Positions 42,926-51,535 are shown, numbered from the stretch's first letter. The stretch is DNA of 64,000 nucleotides from Paenibacillus marchantiae (GCF_028771845.1 NZ_CP118270.1:5704001-5768000); one strand, 5' to 3'. Program-made: numbers and translations. Notes: generated by a model not told the origin, from the sequence alone.

Positions 42926-43816
42926 CTATTTGGCCCGCGGATGATGAGATTCATATATCTCTTTCATCGTTTTGCGACCATGATGCCCATACTGTTGCCC
43001 AGGCTGCTCCACATGACCGAGCATGTCCTGTACCGCACGGGTATCTGCCCCACTGGCAATCAGGTGAGCAGCAAAGGAATGACGCAGCGTATGTGGTGTG
43101 ATTTCACCCGAGATTCCTGCATCCATCGCTGCTTTTTTGAGCAGCTTCCAGAAGCCTTGCCGGGTTAATCGTCTACCGGATACGTTGACAAAGAGAGCCT
43201 GCTCGTCCGTCTCATTTTTGATTAGCAGGTTACGGTACTCGTTCACATAAACACTTGCCCACTCTGCTGCAGGCGCACCGATTGGCAAAATTCGTTCTTT
43301 ACCGGCACCTCCACAGCGGATAAAGCGCATGCCTGGCTGTACGTCCCGCACATCCAGTGCAATCAGTTCAGATACACGAATGCCTGTCGCATATAATAAC
43401 TCCAGCATGGCCCGGTCACGTACCCCTTGCGGTGAACGGGTATCGGGGGACGCGAGCAGCAATTCGATCTCTTGGATGGTTAACACCTGCGGTGGTGTCT
43501 TGTCTGCTTTTGGAGCCTCCACATCAAACGTAGGGTCCTGCAATATGTCACCACGCCGCATCAAAAAATGAAAATAGGAGCGCAGGGATACAACGCTGCG
43601 GGCAATGGTTGCATTCGCACGTCCTGCCTGTTTCTGCTGACCTACAAACAGGATAACATGCGTCCGGCGCACCTGCTCCGCTTCCCGGATACCGTATTCT
43701 TTATCCGCAAATTCGATGAACTTGTCCACGTCCCGAAGATACGATTCCAGCGTGCTGCTCGACATCCCTTTATCCTCTTCCAAGTATAAGGCATAGGCGT
43801 GTATCGTCTGCTTCAT
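42926..43816 (-). CDS. xerD: Site-specific tyrosine recombinase XerD
   Basis: A 296-residue recombinase that resolves chromosome dimers at dif. From ATG 43816 (GAGGAGCGTTGTGC). The N-terminal SAM-like DNA-binding domain has EEDKGMSSSTLESYLRDVDKF; the catalytic domain has Arg in ATGIRVSELI, HxxR in TPHTLRHSFAAHL, His in MLGH and Tyr in QQYGHH. Between MLGH and the tyrosine the sequence VEQPGQQ is one residue shorter than the usual spacing and unlike the common DIxTTQ pattern, while the end (KTMKEIYESHHPRA) is conserved. This may be a genuine variant or an error; see findings. Lies beside fur and yqzK as ripX does in B. subtilis. Confidence 0.92.
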   Translation of the reverse strand: MKQTIHAYALYLEEDKGMSSSTLESYLRDVDKFIEFADKEYGIREAEQVRRTHVILFVGQQKQAGRANATIARSVVSLRSYFHFLMRRGDILQDPTFDVEAPKADKTPPQVLTIQEIELLLASPDTRSPQGVRDRAMLELLYATGIRVSELIALDVRDVQPGMRFIRCGGAGKERILPIGAPAAEWASVYVNEYRNLLIKNETDEQALFVNVSGRRLTRQGFWKLLKKAAMDAGISGEITPHTLRHSFAAHLIASGADTRAVQDMLGHVEQPGQQYGHHGRKTMKEIYESHHPRAK

Positions 43817-43889
43817 GCACAACGCTCCTCATCTGACAGGACTGCCACACGGGCAACCTGCTTCCGTATTTGCATCCCTGGCTGTCCAG

Positions 43890-44132
43890 CTACTCTCCGT
43901 ACCAATAGAATAAACGGAGACGCTCTGCCATTGTAGGACGTCCTTCCCCGTTACTTGGCCAAACCGTTTCCTGAAATACTTTAACCGCATTTCCTGTTGG
44001 CATCTGATATTGGTCCACAGGTGAGATCCATCCGTTGAACAAATCCAGGACATGATAGAACAGATAAACTAATGCAGCAAAAAATACGATAAATCGAATA
44101 AAACGGAGCCCTTTCCGCAGCGATATAATCAT
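43890..44132 (-). CDS. yqzK: DUF4227 membrane protein YqzK
   Basis: An 80-residue protein with one membrane helix (about 13-32, FIVFFAALVYLFYHVLDLF), then an external part with PTGNAVKVFQ and AERLRLFYWYGE. This small family always sits between fur and xerD in Bacillales; function unknown. ATG 44132 follows AGAAAGGGGTACAACCC. Confidence 0.85.
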   Translation of the reverse strand: MIISLRKGLRFIRFIVFFAALVYLFYHVLDLFNGWISPVDQYQMPTGNAVKVFQETVWPSNGEGRPTMAERLRLFYWYGE

Positions 44133-44237
44133 GGGTTGTACCCCTTTCTGGTTCGAATCCGACTCGTCTAGAATCAGGGTATGTTAACGAACACAGGAAT
44201 ATGACATTCAGGGTAAACCTCACATCACACACTGGAC

Positions 44238-44276
44238 CAAAAAAGCTCTCCCGTCAAAACCGCCGGTGAGAGCTTG
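44238..44276 (-). terminator. Terminator after fur
   Basis: AAGCTCTC and GAGAGCTT form the outer stem on the minus strand with an inner CGG/CCG pair, followed by TTTTTTGG; 14 nt after the fur stop. Confidence 0.85.
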
Positions 44277-44289
44277 AAGATATGCTATG

Positions 44290-44757
44290 TTATTCTTCAT
44301 CTTTGGGCTTCTGGTCATTTTTAGCTTTGCAACGGTAACAAATCCCATGGAAATCCAGTCGGTGATCTACTACCGAAAAGTTAAATTCCCGCTCCAGTCG
44401 CTCTTCAAGCGGTCCAAGCCAGTCTTCACGTATTTCATCCATACTTCCGCATTGAACACAGATTAAGTGATGATGGTGATGCTTGGATGTATCTCCGCGT
44501 AGATCATAACGCGCTACACCGTCGCCGAAGTTGATTTTCTCTACAACATGCAGCTCACTCAGCAGTTCGAGGGTACGGTACACGGTTGCGAGACCGATTT
44601 CGGGAGCCTTTTCTTTCACGAGCATGAATACGTCTTCTGCGCTCAGATGATCTTCTTCATTCTCAAGAAGTACTCTTAAGGTGGCTTCCCGCTGGGGCGT
44701 TAATTTATATCCTTGGGACTGTAGTTGCTGCTTAATTTTATCGATCCGTGCTTCCAT
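44290..44757 (-). CDS. fur: Ferric uptake regulator Fur
   Basis: A 155-residue metalloregulator. The winged helix includes YKLTPQREATLRVLLENEEDHLSAEDVF and IGLATVYRTLELLSE; the dimer domain has the histidine-rich metal site KHHHHHLICVQCG and a second cysteine pair GICYRCKAK that holds structural zinc. Fe-loaded Fur represses siderophore and iron-transport genes. ATG 44757 follows GGGGGAGGGAGAAA. Four Fur-box-like sites are visible at 60.4-63.8 kb of this window and are probable targets. Confidence 0.95.
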   Translation of the reverse strand: MEARIDKIKQQLQSQGYKLTPQREATLRVLLENEEDHLSAEDVFMLVKEKAPEIGLATVYRTLELLSELHVVEKINFGDGVARYDLRGDTSKHHHHHLICVQCGSMDEIREDWLGPLEERLEREFNFSVVDHRLDFHGICYRCKAKNDQKPKDEE

Positions 44758-44865
44758 TTTCTCCCTCCCCCTAGGAAATCACTGCACACTGCAACTTAAC
44801 CCACTTCTTTCATTATAGGGGGAGTACATAATTAAAGTCAACATTTTACACTATCACGCGCAAAG

Positions 44866-45495
44866 CTAAGCGGGTAGTAGCATCGGTGTGACCCAGCGCA
44901 TCATCGCAGGTGTAACCCATGTTTCAAATGACGCAACCCCTAACAGCAGTGCTGCCATAACGAGAGTTAACACCATATATGAAGCAAAAGGCCTCTGACG
45001 GCCTGGCGTCCGCTGCATCAGAACACGGTTCCGAATAATATATAAGGAAAAGGTCATGGCTGACACACTGCAAATGAGCAGTACCGGAATCACGAATAAA
45101 TTATGAGGCGCAACGGAAACCAGGGCAAATAACAGCCCTTTCCATGAATACTGTCCGACAAGGTAACCCACTGTAAAACCAATGAGCACCCCTTTCAGAA
45201 AATCTAGAACCAATATGCCCGGCAGGCCGATGACCGATAAACCCAGAATGAAGATCAGGCCAACCCACTTTAGATGAAGCATAGCAATGTCCCAATAGGT
45301 TCCGGTCTCAGTCACCTGTCCGCTGTGCTGTACCGTCATGAAGAAGTTACCGAGGTATCCCTCCAGATCCTGGCGCTGTTCAAGGGATAGGGCATTAACC
45401 ATCAGGGCGCCAAAAATGACACCCACCAGAAACAAGACAGCCACGAATACATATAAAGAGGTTTGGCCTTTGAATGTGAAGTAGGCAGAACGCAT
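44866..45495 (-). CDS. spoIIM: Stage II sporulation protein M
   Basis: From ATG 45495 (AAAGGGGACTCGTACCTGT) a 209-residue membrane protein with five helices: YVFVAVLFLVGVIFGALMVN, WVGLIFILGLSVIGLPGILVLDFLKGVLIGF and VAPHNLFVIPVLLICS are typical. SpoIIM works with SpoIID and SpoIIP in septal peptidoglycan removal and engulfment. The frame runs on to 45624 without conserved sequence. Upstream of fur, as in B. subtilis. Confidence 0.93.
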   Translation of the reverse strand: MRSAYFTFKGQTSLYVFVAVLFLVGVIFGALMVNALSLEQRQDLEGYLGNFFMTVQHSGQVTETGTYWDIAMLHLKWVGLIFILGLSVIGLPGILVLDFLKGVLIGFTVGYLVGQYSWKGLLFALVSVAPHNLFVIPVLLICSVSAMTFSLYIIRNRVLMQRTPGRQRPFASYMVLTLVMAALLLGVASFETWVTPAMMRWVTPMLLPA

Positions 45496-45682
45496 ACAGG
45501 TACGAGTCCCCTTTCCGGTTATCATGCTGCAAGGATGTCGAGTGAAATCCTCATAGTCATTCTTATGAACCGGAATGCACACGTATGACTTCTTGTCCAG
45601 AATCAGATTTCTTCTCCATGACAAAATGCCATTCCCGCACCAAATGATGCTAACTCACTTTATTCGCATACCGCAAACTGAT

Positions 45683-46903
45683 CTACTCTGATCTTTCCTT
45701 GCTGGACACCTTTCCGTAAGTGCCCCCACCACCAGATGACAATTCGAGTTGACCATCCCGCGCTGCAACGATAAGACCTGCGAGAACCGGTCCAACAACC
45801 TCTGCAAGTTCATCCTCGCTTGTACGATGTAATACGTTCATTTCCGTACCAAAGCGGTCCAGCAGCTGGCGCAGTTTGGCTTTCCCCAAACCCGGGATGA
45901 ATTCCAACGGTACCTGATAGTGATAAGCAGGTCGGTTTGCTGGAACATGCGGACTTTCTCGGTCAGCGATTGCCAGTATACGATCCAGTACACCCTGCAC
46001 AAGCTTCACACTGCCACAGTGTGGACAGCGTTCTGCCGACATCGCATGCTCGTCCATAATGCTCCCACAGGAGGCACAGTAGGTACGGTGGTATTTGCCA
46101 AGTCTCGGATCCAAACCGTAGTTGGCTGTAATGCTTCTGCCTGCCTGTCCTTTAAGTGCCATGCTGAATTCGTCAAAAGAAGGCTTCGCGAGTTGCAACT
46201 CGTTGTACTCTCGTCCAATCTTACCCAGAGAATGAGCATCCGAATTGGTCAGAAAGGGAACCTGATCCAGTTCCCGAATATAACTGGCCATGGATGAATC
46301 AGAGCTTAGTCCAAGCTCAACCGCATCGATCAGGCTAGTATCCAGCACATCAGCCATACGAGAGGCTGTGCTGCCATATATGCCTTTATGCGGGGTAAAC
46401 GCATGCGCTGGCACAATAAGCCCGCCACGCGCCTTTATCTCGGCCTGCATCTCAAGCGCGGGTACATACACCCGCTGTGAGCTCAGGTTTACATTTTTCA
46501 TATAACGTTTCATCCAGTCCGTGAAGGACTTCATGGTTTTCAGATCACGGAAGTAGGCCAGCATATGGAACTCCCGCATCCCTGGCTCGCGCAGCTCCAA
46601 TTCCGTACCCAGCAGGATGGTTGTGTCCTGATACGCAATGCCCCCTCCCTCAAGCTCGGACATCGTGCCGTTCTCAAGCAACTGTTCGATGTCCATCTGT
46701 ACAACCGGAGAGTGACAATCAATGACACCGAGTAGATGGATTCCTTTGCGATCCGAGGCTTCTCTAGCAATGTTCTCGAATGTCAGATCACGGCTGCCAC
46801 TGATTTTAATAGCCTCACCGCGCGAAGTTCGTCCAATGTGAATATGGAGGTCTGCATAACAAGGTTCCCACCCTGCAGACGCTGCCTGATGCTCATTCAT
46901 CAT
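45683..46903 (-). CDS. Endonuclease Q-like PHP-domain protein (YqxK)
   Basis: A 406-residue protein from ATG 46903, whose A is also the last base of the nudF stop (TAATG). The PHP domain has YADLHIHIGRTSRGEAIKISGSRDLT, LLGVIDCHSP, LLGTELEL, VPAHAFTPHKGI and LTNSDAHSL, which bind two or three metals. A four-cysteine zinc finger follows (YCASCGSIMDE and CPHCGSVK), and then a helix-hairpin-helix segment (LEFIPGLGKAKLRQLLDRFG). This domain order is that of EndoQ, which cuts DNA 5' of deaminated bases and abasic sites. EndoQ was first described in archaea and some Bacillales. Coupled to nudF. Confidence 0.88.
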   Translation of the reverse strand: MMNEHQAASAGWEPCYADLHIHIGRTSRGEAIKISGSRDLTFENIAREASDRKGIHLLGVIDCHSPVVQMDIEQLLENGTMSELEGGGIAYQDTTILLGTELELREPGMREFHMLAYFRDLKTMKSFTDWMKRYMKNVNLSSQRVYVPALEMQAEIKARGGLIVPAHAFTPHKGIYGSTASRMADVLDTSLIDAVELGLSSDSSMASYIRELDQVPFLTNSDAHSLGKIGREYNELQLAKPSFDEFSMALKGQAGRSITANYGLDPRLGKYHRTYCASCGSIMDEHAMSAERCPHCGSVKLVQGVLDRILAIADRESPHVPANRPAYHYQVPLEFIPGLGKAKLRQLLDRFGTEMNVLHRTSEDELAEVVGPVLAGLIVAARDGQLELSSGGGGTYGKVSSKERSE

Positions 46904-47478
46904 TAAAACCGTCCTGTTGTTCTGTAAAGATCCCATGCATACACAGCCATCATCGTTTTGGCATCACTGATGCGATTCTGATCCATCAACTGATAAGCCT
47001 CTTCAATTGTAATCTCGGACACTTCAAGAAATTCATCTTCGTCCAAAGCCATGTCTCCTGCTTCGAGTTCCTCGGCGATGTACAGATGGATGATCTCATC
47101 CGCGAATCCTGGCGAAGTATAAAACGAACGCAGATGCCGCAATGATTTAGCTACATAACCAGTCTCTTCGCGCAATTCACGCGCTGCTGCCACTTCAGGT
47201 TCTTCTCCCGGGTCCAGTTTGCCTGCCGGAATCTCAACTTCCGTACGTCCCATGGCCTGACGATACTGATCAACGACCAGCATACGATCGCCATTCAGAG
47301 CGAGGACAGCTACTGCTCCAGGGTGACGGATGATCTCACGTGTAGCAGTCTGACCGTTAGGCAGCTTGACCGTGTCGACCTGAAGAGAAATGACTTTGCC
47401 CTCGAAGATGGGCTTTGTCGATATCGTCTCTTCGTCAAGTTTTGGATTGACAGAATGCTTATGATTGGTTGGGTTCAT
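46903..47478 (-). CDS. nudF: ADP-ribose pyrophosphatase (Nudix)
   Basis: From ATG 47478 a 191-residue Nudix hydrolase. The Nudix box is seen in GKLDPGEEPEVAAARELREETGY, preceded by HPGAVAVLALNGD and QYRQAMG and followed by YTSPGFADEIIHLYIA, all features of the ADP-ribose-cleaving group. It gives AMP and ribose 5-phosphate. The frame extends to 47574 into the divergent promoter region. Coupled by one base to the EndoQ-like gene. Confidence 0.93.
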   Translation of the reverse strand: MNPTNHKHSVNPKLDEETISTKPIFEGKVISLQVDTVKLPNGQTATREIIRHPGAVAVLALNGDRMLVVDQYRQAMGRTEVEIPAGKLDPGEEPEVAAARELREETGYVAKSLRHLRSFYTSPGFADEIIHLYIAEELEAGDMALDEDEFLEVSEITIEEAYQLMDQNRISDAKTMMAVYAWDLYRTTGRF

Positions 47479-47599
47479 CTGTTCTTCAACTCCACTTCTT
47501 CGAATTTTGGTTCTCTTTATACGTATAAACCTCTGTTTTTTGGCATATGGTGAGCTTATAGCGATTTCAAACAAATATAGCGAATCAGGGGGACAACCA

Positions 47600-47734
47600 A
47601 TGAACAGTTATTTAACACCGCAATCCGTACACGTGGTCGGACAAGCCAGACAAGTCCAGCTCATACTCAAACAATGGGTGCGTGAGTGGGGTCCAGATGC
47701 CAAATTAATCGATATGCTCGCTGGACGTAAATGA
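47600..47734 (+). CDS. mciZ: Z-ring inhibitor MciZ-like peptide, 44 aa
   Basis: ATG 47600 follows CAGGGGGACAACCA. The peptide (MNSYLTPQSVHVVGQARQVQ and then LILKQWVREWGPDAKLIDML) matches the layout of B. subtilis MciZ: a short N-terminal strand, a VVG turn, a central helix and a terminal helix. MciZ is made in the mother cell and blocks FtsZ polymerisation by capping filament ends. In B. subtilis mciZ also lies next to nudF (yqkG). The gene is divergent from nudF by 121 nt. A SigE promoter is expected, but I could only see weak candidates around 47545-47580. Confidence 0.75.
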   Translation: MNSYLTPQSVHVVGQARQVQLILKQWVREWGPDAKLIDMLAGRK

Positions 47735-47779
47735 TACTGTTCTTGGTCTGCAATACCCATGAAATATAACATGGTTTTG

Positions 47780-47822
47780 CCAAAAAGTCCGAACTCGGTT
47801 TGTACCGGATTCGGACTTCTTA
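47780..47822. terminator. Bidirectional terminator between mciZ and the M20 peptidase
   Basis: AAGTCCGAA pairs with TTCGGACTT with an inner CGGT/ACCG stem. T runs on the minus strand (CTTTTTGG) are stronger than on the plus strand. Confidence 0.75.
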
Positions 47823-47860
47823 GTTGAAGCACGGGGAGTTTCACCCTCAGTCTCTTTGGA

Positions 47861-48994
47861 TTACTTTTTATTTGCAGCCGTTTCCTGAATAATAGCCACA
47901 ACCACTTCAGATAGTTTCACAATATCCTCGGCACGGATGCGTTCTTTCGTCGTATGGATGTCCTCATAGCCTACAGCCAGGTTGACCGTGGGTATGTTGA
48001 ACCCATTGAAGATGTTGGCATCACTACCACCACCGGATGCAAACGTGCTAGTTTCCAGCCCCAGGCTCCGAATGGCACGCTGTGCAAGCTGAACAACCTC
48101 GTGTTCATCATGGAAGCCAAATGCAGGATACAGGATCTCACTGCGGAACTCAGCGGTTGCACCATATTTGCGGCATGTCGTTTCCAGTGCTTCACGCATC
48201 TGGGCCACTTGAAGTTCTACCTTCTCCTGCACAATACTGCGTGCCTCAGCCTCAATCTGCACAAAATCGCAAACGACGTTCAGTGCTGATCCGCCCTGAA
48301 ATTTGCCGATGTTCGCCGTAGTCTCATCATCAATTCGTCCCAGCTTCATCGCTGCAATTGCTTTGGCCGCCACTTGGATGGCACTGATGCCGTCTTCCGG
48401 ATTCACGCCCGCATGTGCGGATTTCCCATAGATCTTCATCTGAATTTCCGCTCTGGCCGGAGCAGCCACACAGATTGTACCCACAGCTCCGTTGGAATCC
48501 AGGGCATAACCGAACTCGGCTTCAATATCCTTCGGATTCATTGCACGTGCACCAACCAGACCCGACTCTTCACCTACGGTAATCACAAATTGAATTTTTC
48601 CATGTGGAAGGTTATTCTCTTGAATAGCTCGAATCGCTTCAAACAGAGCAGCAATCCCTGCCTTGTCATCTGCACCCAGAATTGTCGTGCCGTCACTGCG
48701 AATCCAGCCGTCTTCACCCAGCTCAGGTTTAATTCCCTGTCCAGGCGTTACGGTATCCATATGACATGTGAAAAAGATGGGCGTAGCTTCTTCCGCACCC
48801 TCGGCTTCCCAGGTAATCACGAGATTACCAGCGCCATGTCCGGTTTTCTCCATGGTGTCGTCCTCATACACGCTGAGGCCCAGCTGAGTAAACTGTTCTT
48901 TTAACACTTTTGATATATTCTGTTCATGGGTTGTTTCACTGTCAATCTGCACCAATTCCATAAATTGATCAATAACACGCTGCTGTTTTATCAT
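47861..48994 (-). CDS. M20 family metallopeptidase (PepT-like)
   Basis: A 377-residue di-zinc peptidase. Metal ligands are in FFTCHMDTVTPG, LGADDKAG, TVGEESGLVGA and the C-terminal DIHTTKERI; the dimerisation domain lies between about 180 and 290 with KSAHAGVNPEDG. It is similar to PepT/YqjE-type aminotripeptidases that release N-terminal residues from small peptides. ATG 48994 has GAAAGGTAGGAAAGTCCT upstream. Monocistronic. The annotation peptidase T-like is safer than true PepT. Confidence 0.88.
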   Translation of the reverse strand: MIKQQRVIDQFMELVQIDSETTHEQNISKVLKEQFTQLGLSVYEDDTMEKTGHGAGNLVITWEAEGAEEATPIFFTCHMDTVTPGQGIKPELGEDGWIRSDGTTILGADDKAGIAALFEAIRAIQENNLPHGKIQFVITVGEESGLVGARAMNPKDIEAEFGYALDSNGAVGTICVAAPARAEIQMKIYGKSAHAGVNPEDGISAIQVAAKAIAAMKLGRIDDETTANIGKFQGGSALNVVCDFVQIEAEARSIVQEKVELQVAQMREALETTCRKYGATAEFRSEILYPAFGFHDEHEVVQLAQRAIRSLGLETSTFASGGGSDANIFNGFNIPTVNLAVGYEDIHTTKERIRAEDIVKLSEVVVAIIQETAANKK

Positions 48995-49077
48995 AGGACT
49001 TTCCTACCTTTCTTCGATACGGTACAATACAATTACTATGGTCTGTTTATTTATTTGTTGAAAGGAGTTCTCTCATC

Positions 49078-49179
49078 ATGCAAAAAAAGAAATGGTTCCG
49101 CATCATTATTTATCTCATGCTGCTCGCCATGATTGGGTCCACCCTTTTCATTGCGCTCGAACCTTTATTGTTCGGATAG
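49078..49179 (+). CDS. prli42: Prli42-like stressosome-associated miniprotein, 33 aa
   Basis: ATG 49078 follows AAAGGAGTTCTCTCATC, a very strong ribosome-binding site. The peptide has a basic start (MQKKKWFR), one membrane helix (IIIYLMLLAMIGSTLFIAL) and a short tail EPLLFG. This matches Prli42, a short membrane protein that ties the stressosome to the membrane and was found in Listeria and other Bacillota. It is followed at once by a terminator, which supports a real gene. The family call rests on length, basic start and helix pattern, so it is moderate. Confidence 0.7.
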   Translation: MQKKKWFRIIIYLMLLAMIGSTLFIALEPLLFG

Positions 49180-49182
49180 AAA

Positions 49183-49236
49183 CCCGAAGCCTTTTGACTG
49201 TCTGATTTACAGACGGGGAAGGGCTTCTTTTTCTGT
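49183..49236 (+). terminator. Terminator after the Prli42-like gene
   Basis: CGAAGCC pairs with GGGCTTC, with a second hairpin CTGTC..GACGG in the loop, followed by TTTTTCTG. The hairpin overlaps the 3' end of lipB and may serve both strands. Confidence 0.65.
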
Positions 49237-49914
49237 AATCCAGGTAATCTCATACGGGAAAATCCGGTTAAAGTATGGAACGATATCCTGCGCAACCTTC
49301 TCCACATTGTAGGTCTTCCCTGTAATATCCTCCAACGAGGTCACACCATACTGCTCAATCCCGCAAGGAACAATCCCCTGAAAGCCTGCGTGCTGAATGC
49401 CGGAGGTGATATTAAAAGCAAATCCATGACTCGTCACGAAGCCGCGCCGATGTTTACACCGATTGAACTTTACGCCGATGGCGGCAATTTTCAAATCTCC
49501 GATCCATACACCGGTGTAAGCCTCTTTACGCCCTGATTCAATACCCTGATCAGCCAGGTAATCAATAATCATCTGCTCTAGGCGACGTAAATAGCCATGT
49601 AAATCCAAGGCTTCATCCCGTCCAAGAACAAGTAACGGGTAACCTACCAACTGGCCAGGGCCATGATAAGTAATATCACCGCCGCGGTCAATTTGAAACA
49701 AGGAGATGCCTTGCTCCCGCAGTTCGTCTTCACTGAGAAGCAGGTGCTCCGGGTGATTCTGTGAACCGATCGTATACGTCGGCGGATGCTGGAGCAACAG
49801 CATCTGTTCTGCTCCTTCTCCCTCATCCAGTTGCTGCACAATCGCTTTCTGGCGGTTCCAAGCCTCTTCATAATCAAGCATCGGTATGTATACCACATCC
49901 AGCGGCTTGCTCAT
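49207..49914 (-). CDS. lipB: Octanoyl-[ACP]:protein octanoyltransferase LipB
   Basis: From ATG 49914 (GGGGGAATC) a 235-residue enzyme that transfers octanoate from acyl carrier protein to lipoyl domains. Motifs RGGDITYHGPGQLVGYPLLVL, GVWIGDLKIAAIGVKFNRCKHRRGFVTSHGFAFNI (catalytic Lys in the GVKF region) and GIEQYGVTSL are typical of LipB; the usual active-site Cys lies in the GIVPCGI segment. It stands just downstream of the E2 gene, whose lipoyl domain is a likely substrate, but a hairpin at 49977-50019 suggests separate transcription. Many Bacillus use LipM/LipL rather than LipB, so its presence is of note. Confidence 0.92.
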   Translation of the reverse strand: MSKPLDVVYIPMLDYEEAWNRQKAIVQQLDEGEGAEQMLLLQHPPTYTIGSQNHPEHLLLSEDELREQGISLFQIDRGGDITYHGPGQLVGYPLLVLGRDEALDLHGYLRRLEQMIIDYLADQGIESGRKEAYTGVWIGDLKIAAIGVKFNRCKHRRGFVTSHGFAFNITSGIQHAGFQGIVPCGIEQYGVTSLEDITGKTYNVEKVAQDIVPYFNRIFPYEITWITEKEALPRL

Positions 49915-49976
49915 GATTCCCCCACACCCTTCTGTTTCAATGTTCATTGTATGATGATGAGCATTCTATTGAAGAA

Positions 49977-50019
49977 AACGGGAAAAGTGCACGGCCAATG
50001 GCACATACACTTTCCCATT
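49977..50019 (-). terminator. Terminator after bkdB
   Basis: GGGAAAGTG and CACTTTTCCC pair on the minus strand around a loop containing TGCCATTGGC, followed by GTTTTCTTC. It lies between bkdB and lipB. Confidence 0.7.
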
Positions 50020-50080
50020 ATCCATCTATTCAGGGCTTGGCATCATTAGTAATTCATTGAAATGATGCACTTGCTCTCTC

Positions 50081-51535
50081 TTAATACACTTTCGATTCCA
50101 TGGTGTACCCTTCAAGATTCTCTTTTACACGTTGCAGGAAACGTCCGCTGATGACCCCATCCAGAATACGATGATCCAGGGAAAGACAGAGGTTCGCCAT
50201 GGAACGGACAGCAATCATGTCATTGATGACCACAGGTTTCTTAACGATCGACTCAAAGGTAAGAATCGCCGCCTGCGGGTAGTTAATAATAGGTTGCGAC
50301 AGAATCGAACCAAATGACCCCGTATTGTTAACCGTGAACGTACCGCCCTGCATATGGTCCAGCTTCAGAGTGCCTTCACGTGTTTTACGTGCCAGCTCAT
50401 CAATTTCACGAGCCAGGCCAGCGATGTTGCGCTGATCCGCATGTTTAATTACCGGTGTCAGTACAGAGTCTTCTGTACCCACTGCCATCGACAGGTTGAT
50501 ATCCCGTTTGACAATAATTTTGTCAACAGCCCAGACGGAGTTCATGATCGGGTAGTCTTTAATCGCATTAACGACCCCCTTCATCATGAAGGACAAGTAC
50601 GTCAGGTTGATGCCTTCTTTGCGCTTGAACTCATCCTTGAGTTTGTTGCGCAGCATCACCAGATTCGTCACGTCCACTTCAATCATCGTCCACGCGTGAG
50701 GGATTTCCGATACGCTTTGACGCATATTACGAGCAATGGCATTACGAACTGGAGTAACGTCGATAAAGTATTCGGATCTTCCCTGTCCGCCACCCTCTAC
50801 TTCGATTTGGGGAATTTTCGGACTTTCGGTCAGATGTATGCCGGAATGTCTTACAGGAACGCCTGCGTCGGCTGCTGGAACGGTTTCTCCCGCAGATGCG
50901 CCCAAGTCTGCATTCCCCCGATTCAATCCGCTGAAAGGAGAACCTGAAGGTACTCCCGAAGAGACCTGCTGTCCTGCTAAAGTAGAAGACTGTGCAGACG
51001 CTGCGCCCGCGTTTCCCCCCTGTGCAATCACTGCCAGTACATCCTTACGTGTAATCCGACCACCTGCTCCTGTGCCCTGAATGCTCTGCAAGTTGAGACC
51101 ATGTTCAGCTGCAAGGGATTGAACCGCAGGAGAATAGCGGTTACGCATCGGCTGATTGGGATCGTGCCCTGTTGTACTCGCTGCACCAGCAGCAGGTACG
51201 TAGTTCGCACTTTGTTGTGCATGAACATGATCACCATTCTGTTGCTGCGAAGCATGCGTTACTTGCTCTGCTGCTTCTTCATCAGAAGCAGCTACCTGCA
51301 TGCGGCAGATGGCTTCGCCAACCGCAATGGTCGTACCTTCTTCGACCAACAGATCACCCATAATTCCATCAACGGTTGATGGAATCTCTGCGTTGACTTT
51401 ATCCGTAATCACTTCACAGATCGGTTCGTATTGTTCAATCCGGTCACCCGGTTTTTTCAACCATTTGGCAATGGTAGCCGAGACCAGCGATTCCGCCAGC
51501 TGCGGCATAATGACCTCGATCCATTTCATACTCAT
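50081..51535 (-). CDS. bkdB: Dihydrolipoamide acyltransferase, E2 of a 2-oxoacid dehydrogenase
   Basis: A 484-residue E2 subunit. The lipoyl domain (about 1-80) has the lipoylated Lys46 in EVITDKVNAE. A peripheral-subunit-binding domain follows (about 130-168, YSPAVQSLAAEHGLNLQSIQGTG). Linkers are rich in Ala, Ser, Gly and Gln. The catalytic domain has YIDVTPVRNAIARNM, LNLTYL-type strands and LCLSLDHRILDGV with the catalytic histidine. I call it branched-chain type from the DKVNAE motif and the layout, but an acetoin or pyruvate complex is not excluded. Last gene of lpdV-bkdAA-bkdAB-bkdB. ATG 51535 has GGAGTGATATAACCA upstream. Confidence 0.87.
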   Translation of the reverse strand: MSMKWIEVIMPQLAESLVSATIAKWLKKPGDRIEQYEPICEVITDKVNAEIPSTVDGIMGDLLVEEGTTIAVGEAICRMQVAASDEEAAEQVTHASQQQNGDHVHAQQSANYVPAAGAASTTGHDPNQPMRNRYSPAVQSLAAEHGLNLQSIQGTGAGGRITRKDVLAVIAQGGNAGAASAQSSTLAGQQVSSGVPSGSPFSGLNRGNADLGASAGETVPAADAGVPVRHSGIHLTESPKIPQIEVEGGGQGRSEYFIDVTPVRNAIARNMRQSVSEIPHAWTMIEVDVTNLVMLRNKLKDEFKRKEGINLTYLSFMMKGVVNAIKDYPIMNSVWAVDKIIVKRDINLSMAVGTEDSVLTPVIKHADQRNIAGLAREIDELARKTREGTLKLDHMQGGTFTVNNTGSFGSILSQPIINYPQAAILTFESIVKKPVVINDMIAVRSMANLCLSLDHRILDGVISGRFLQRVKENLEGYTMESKVY

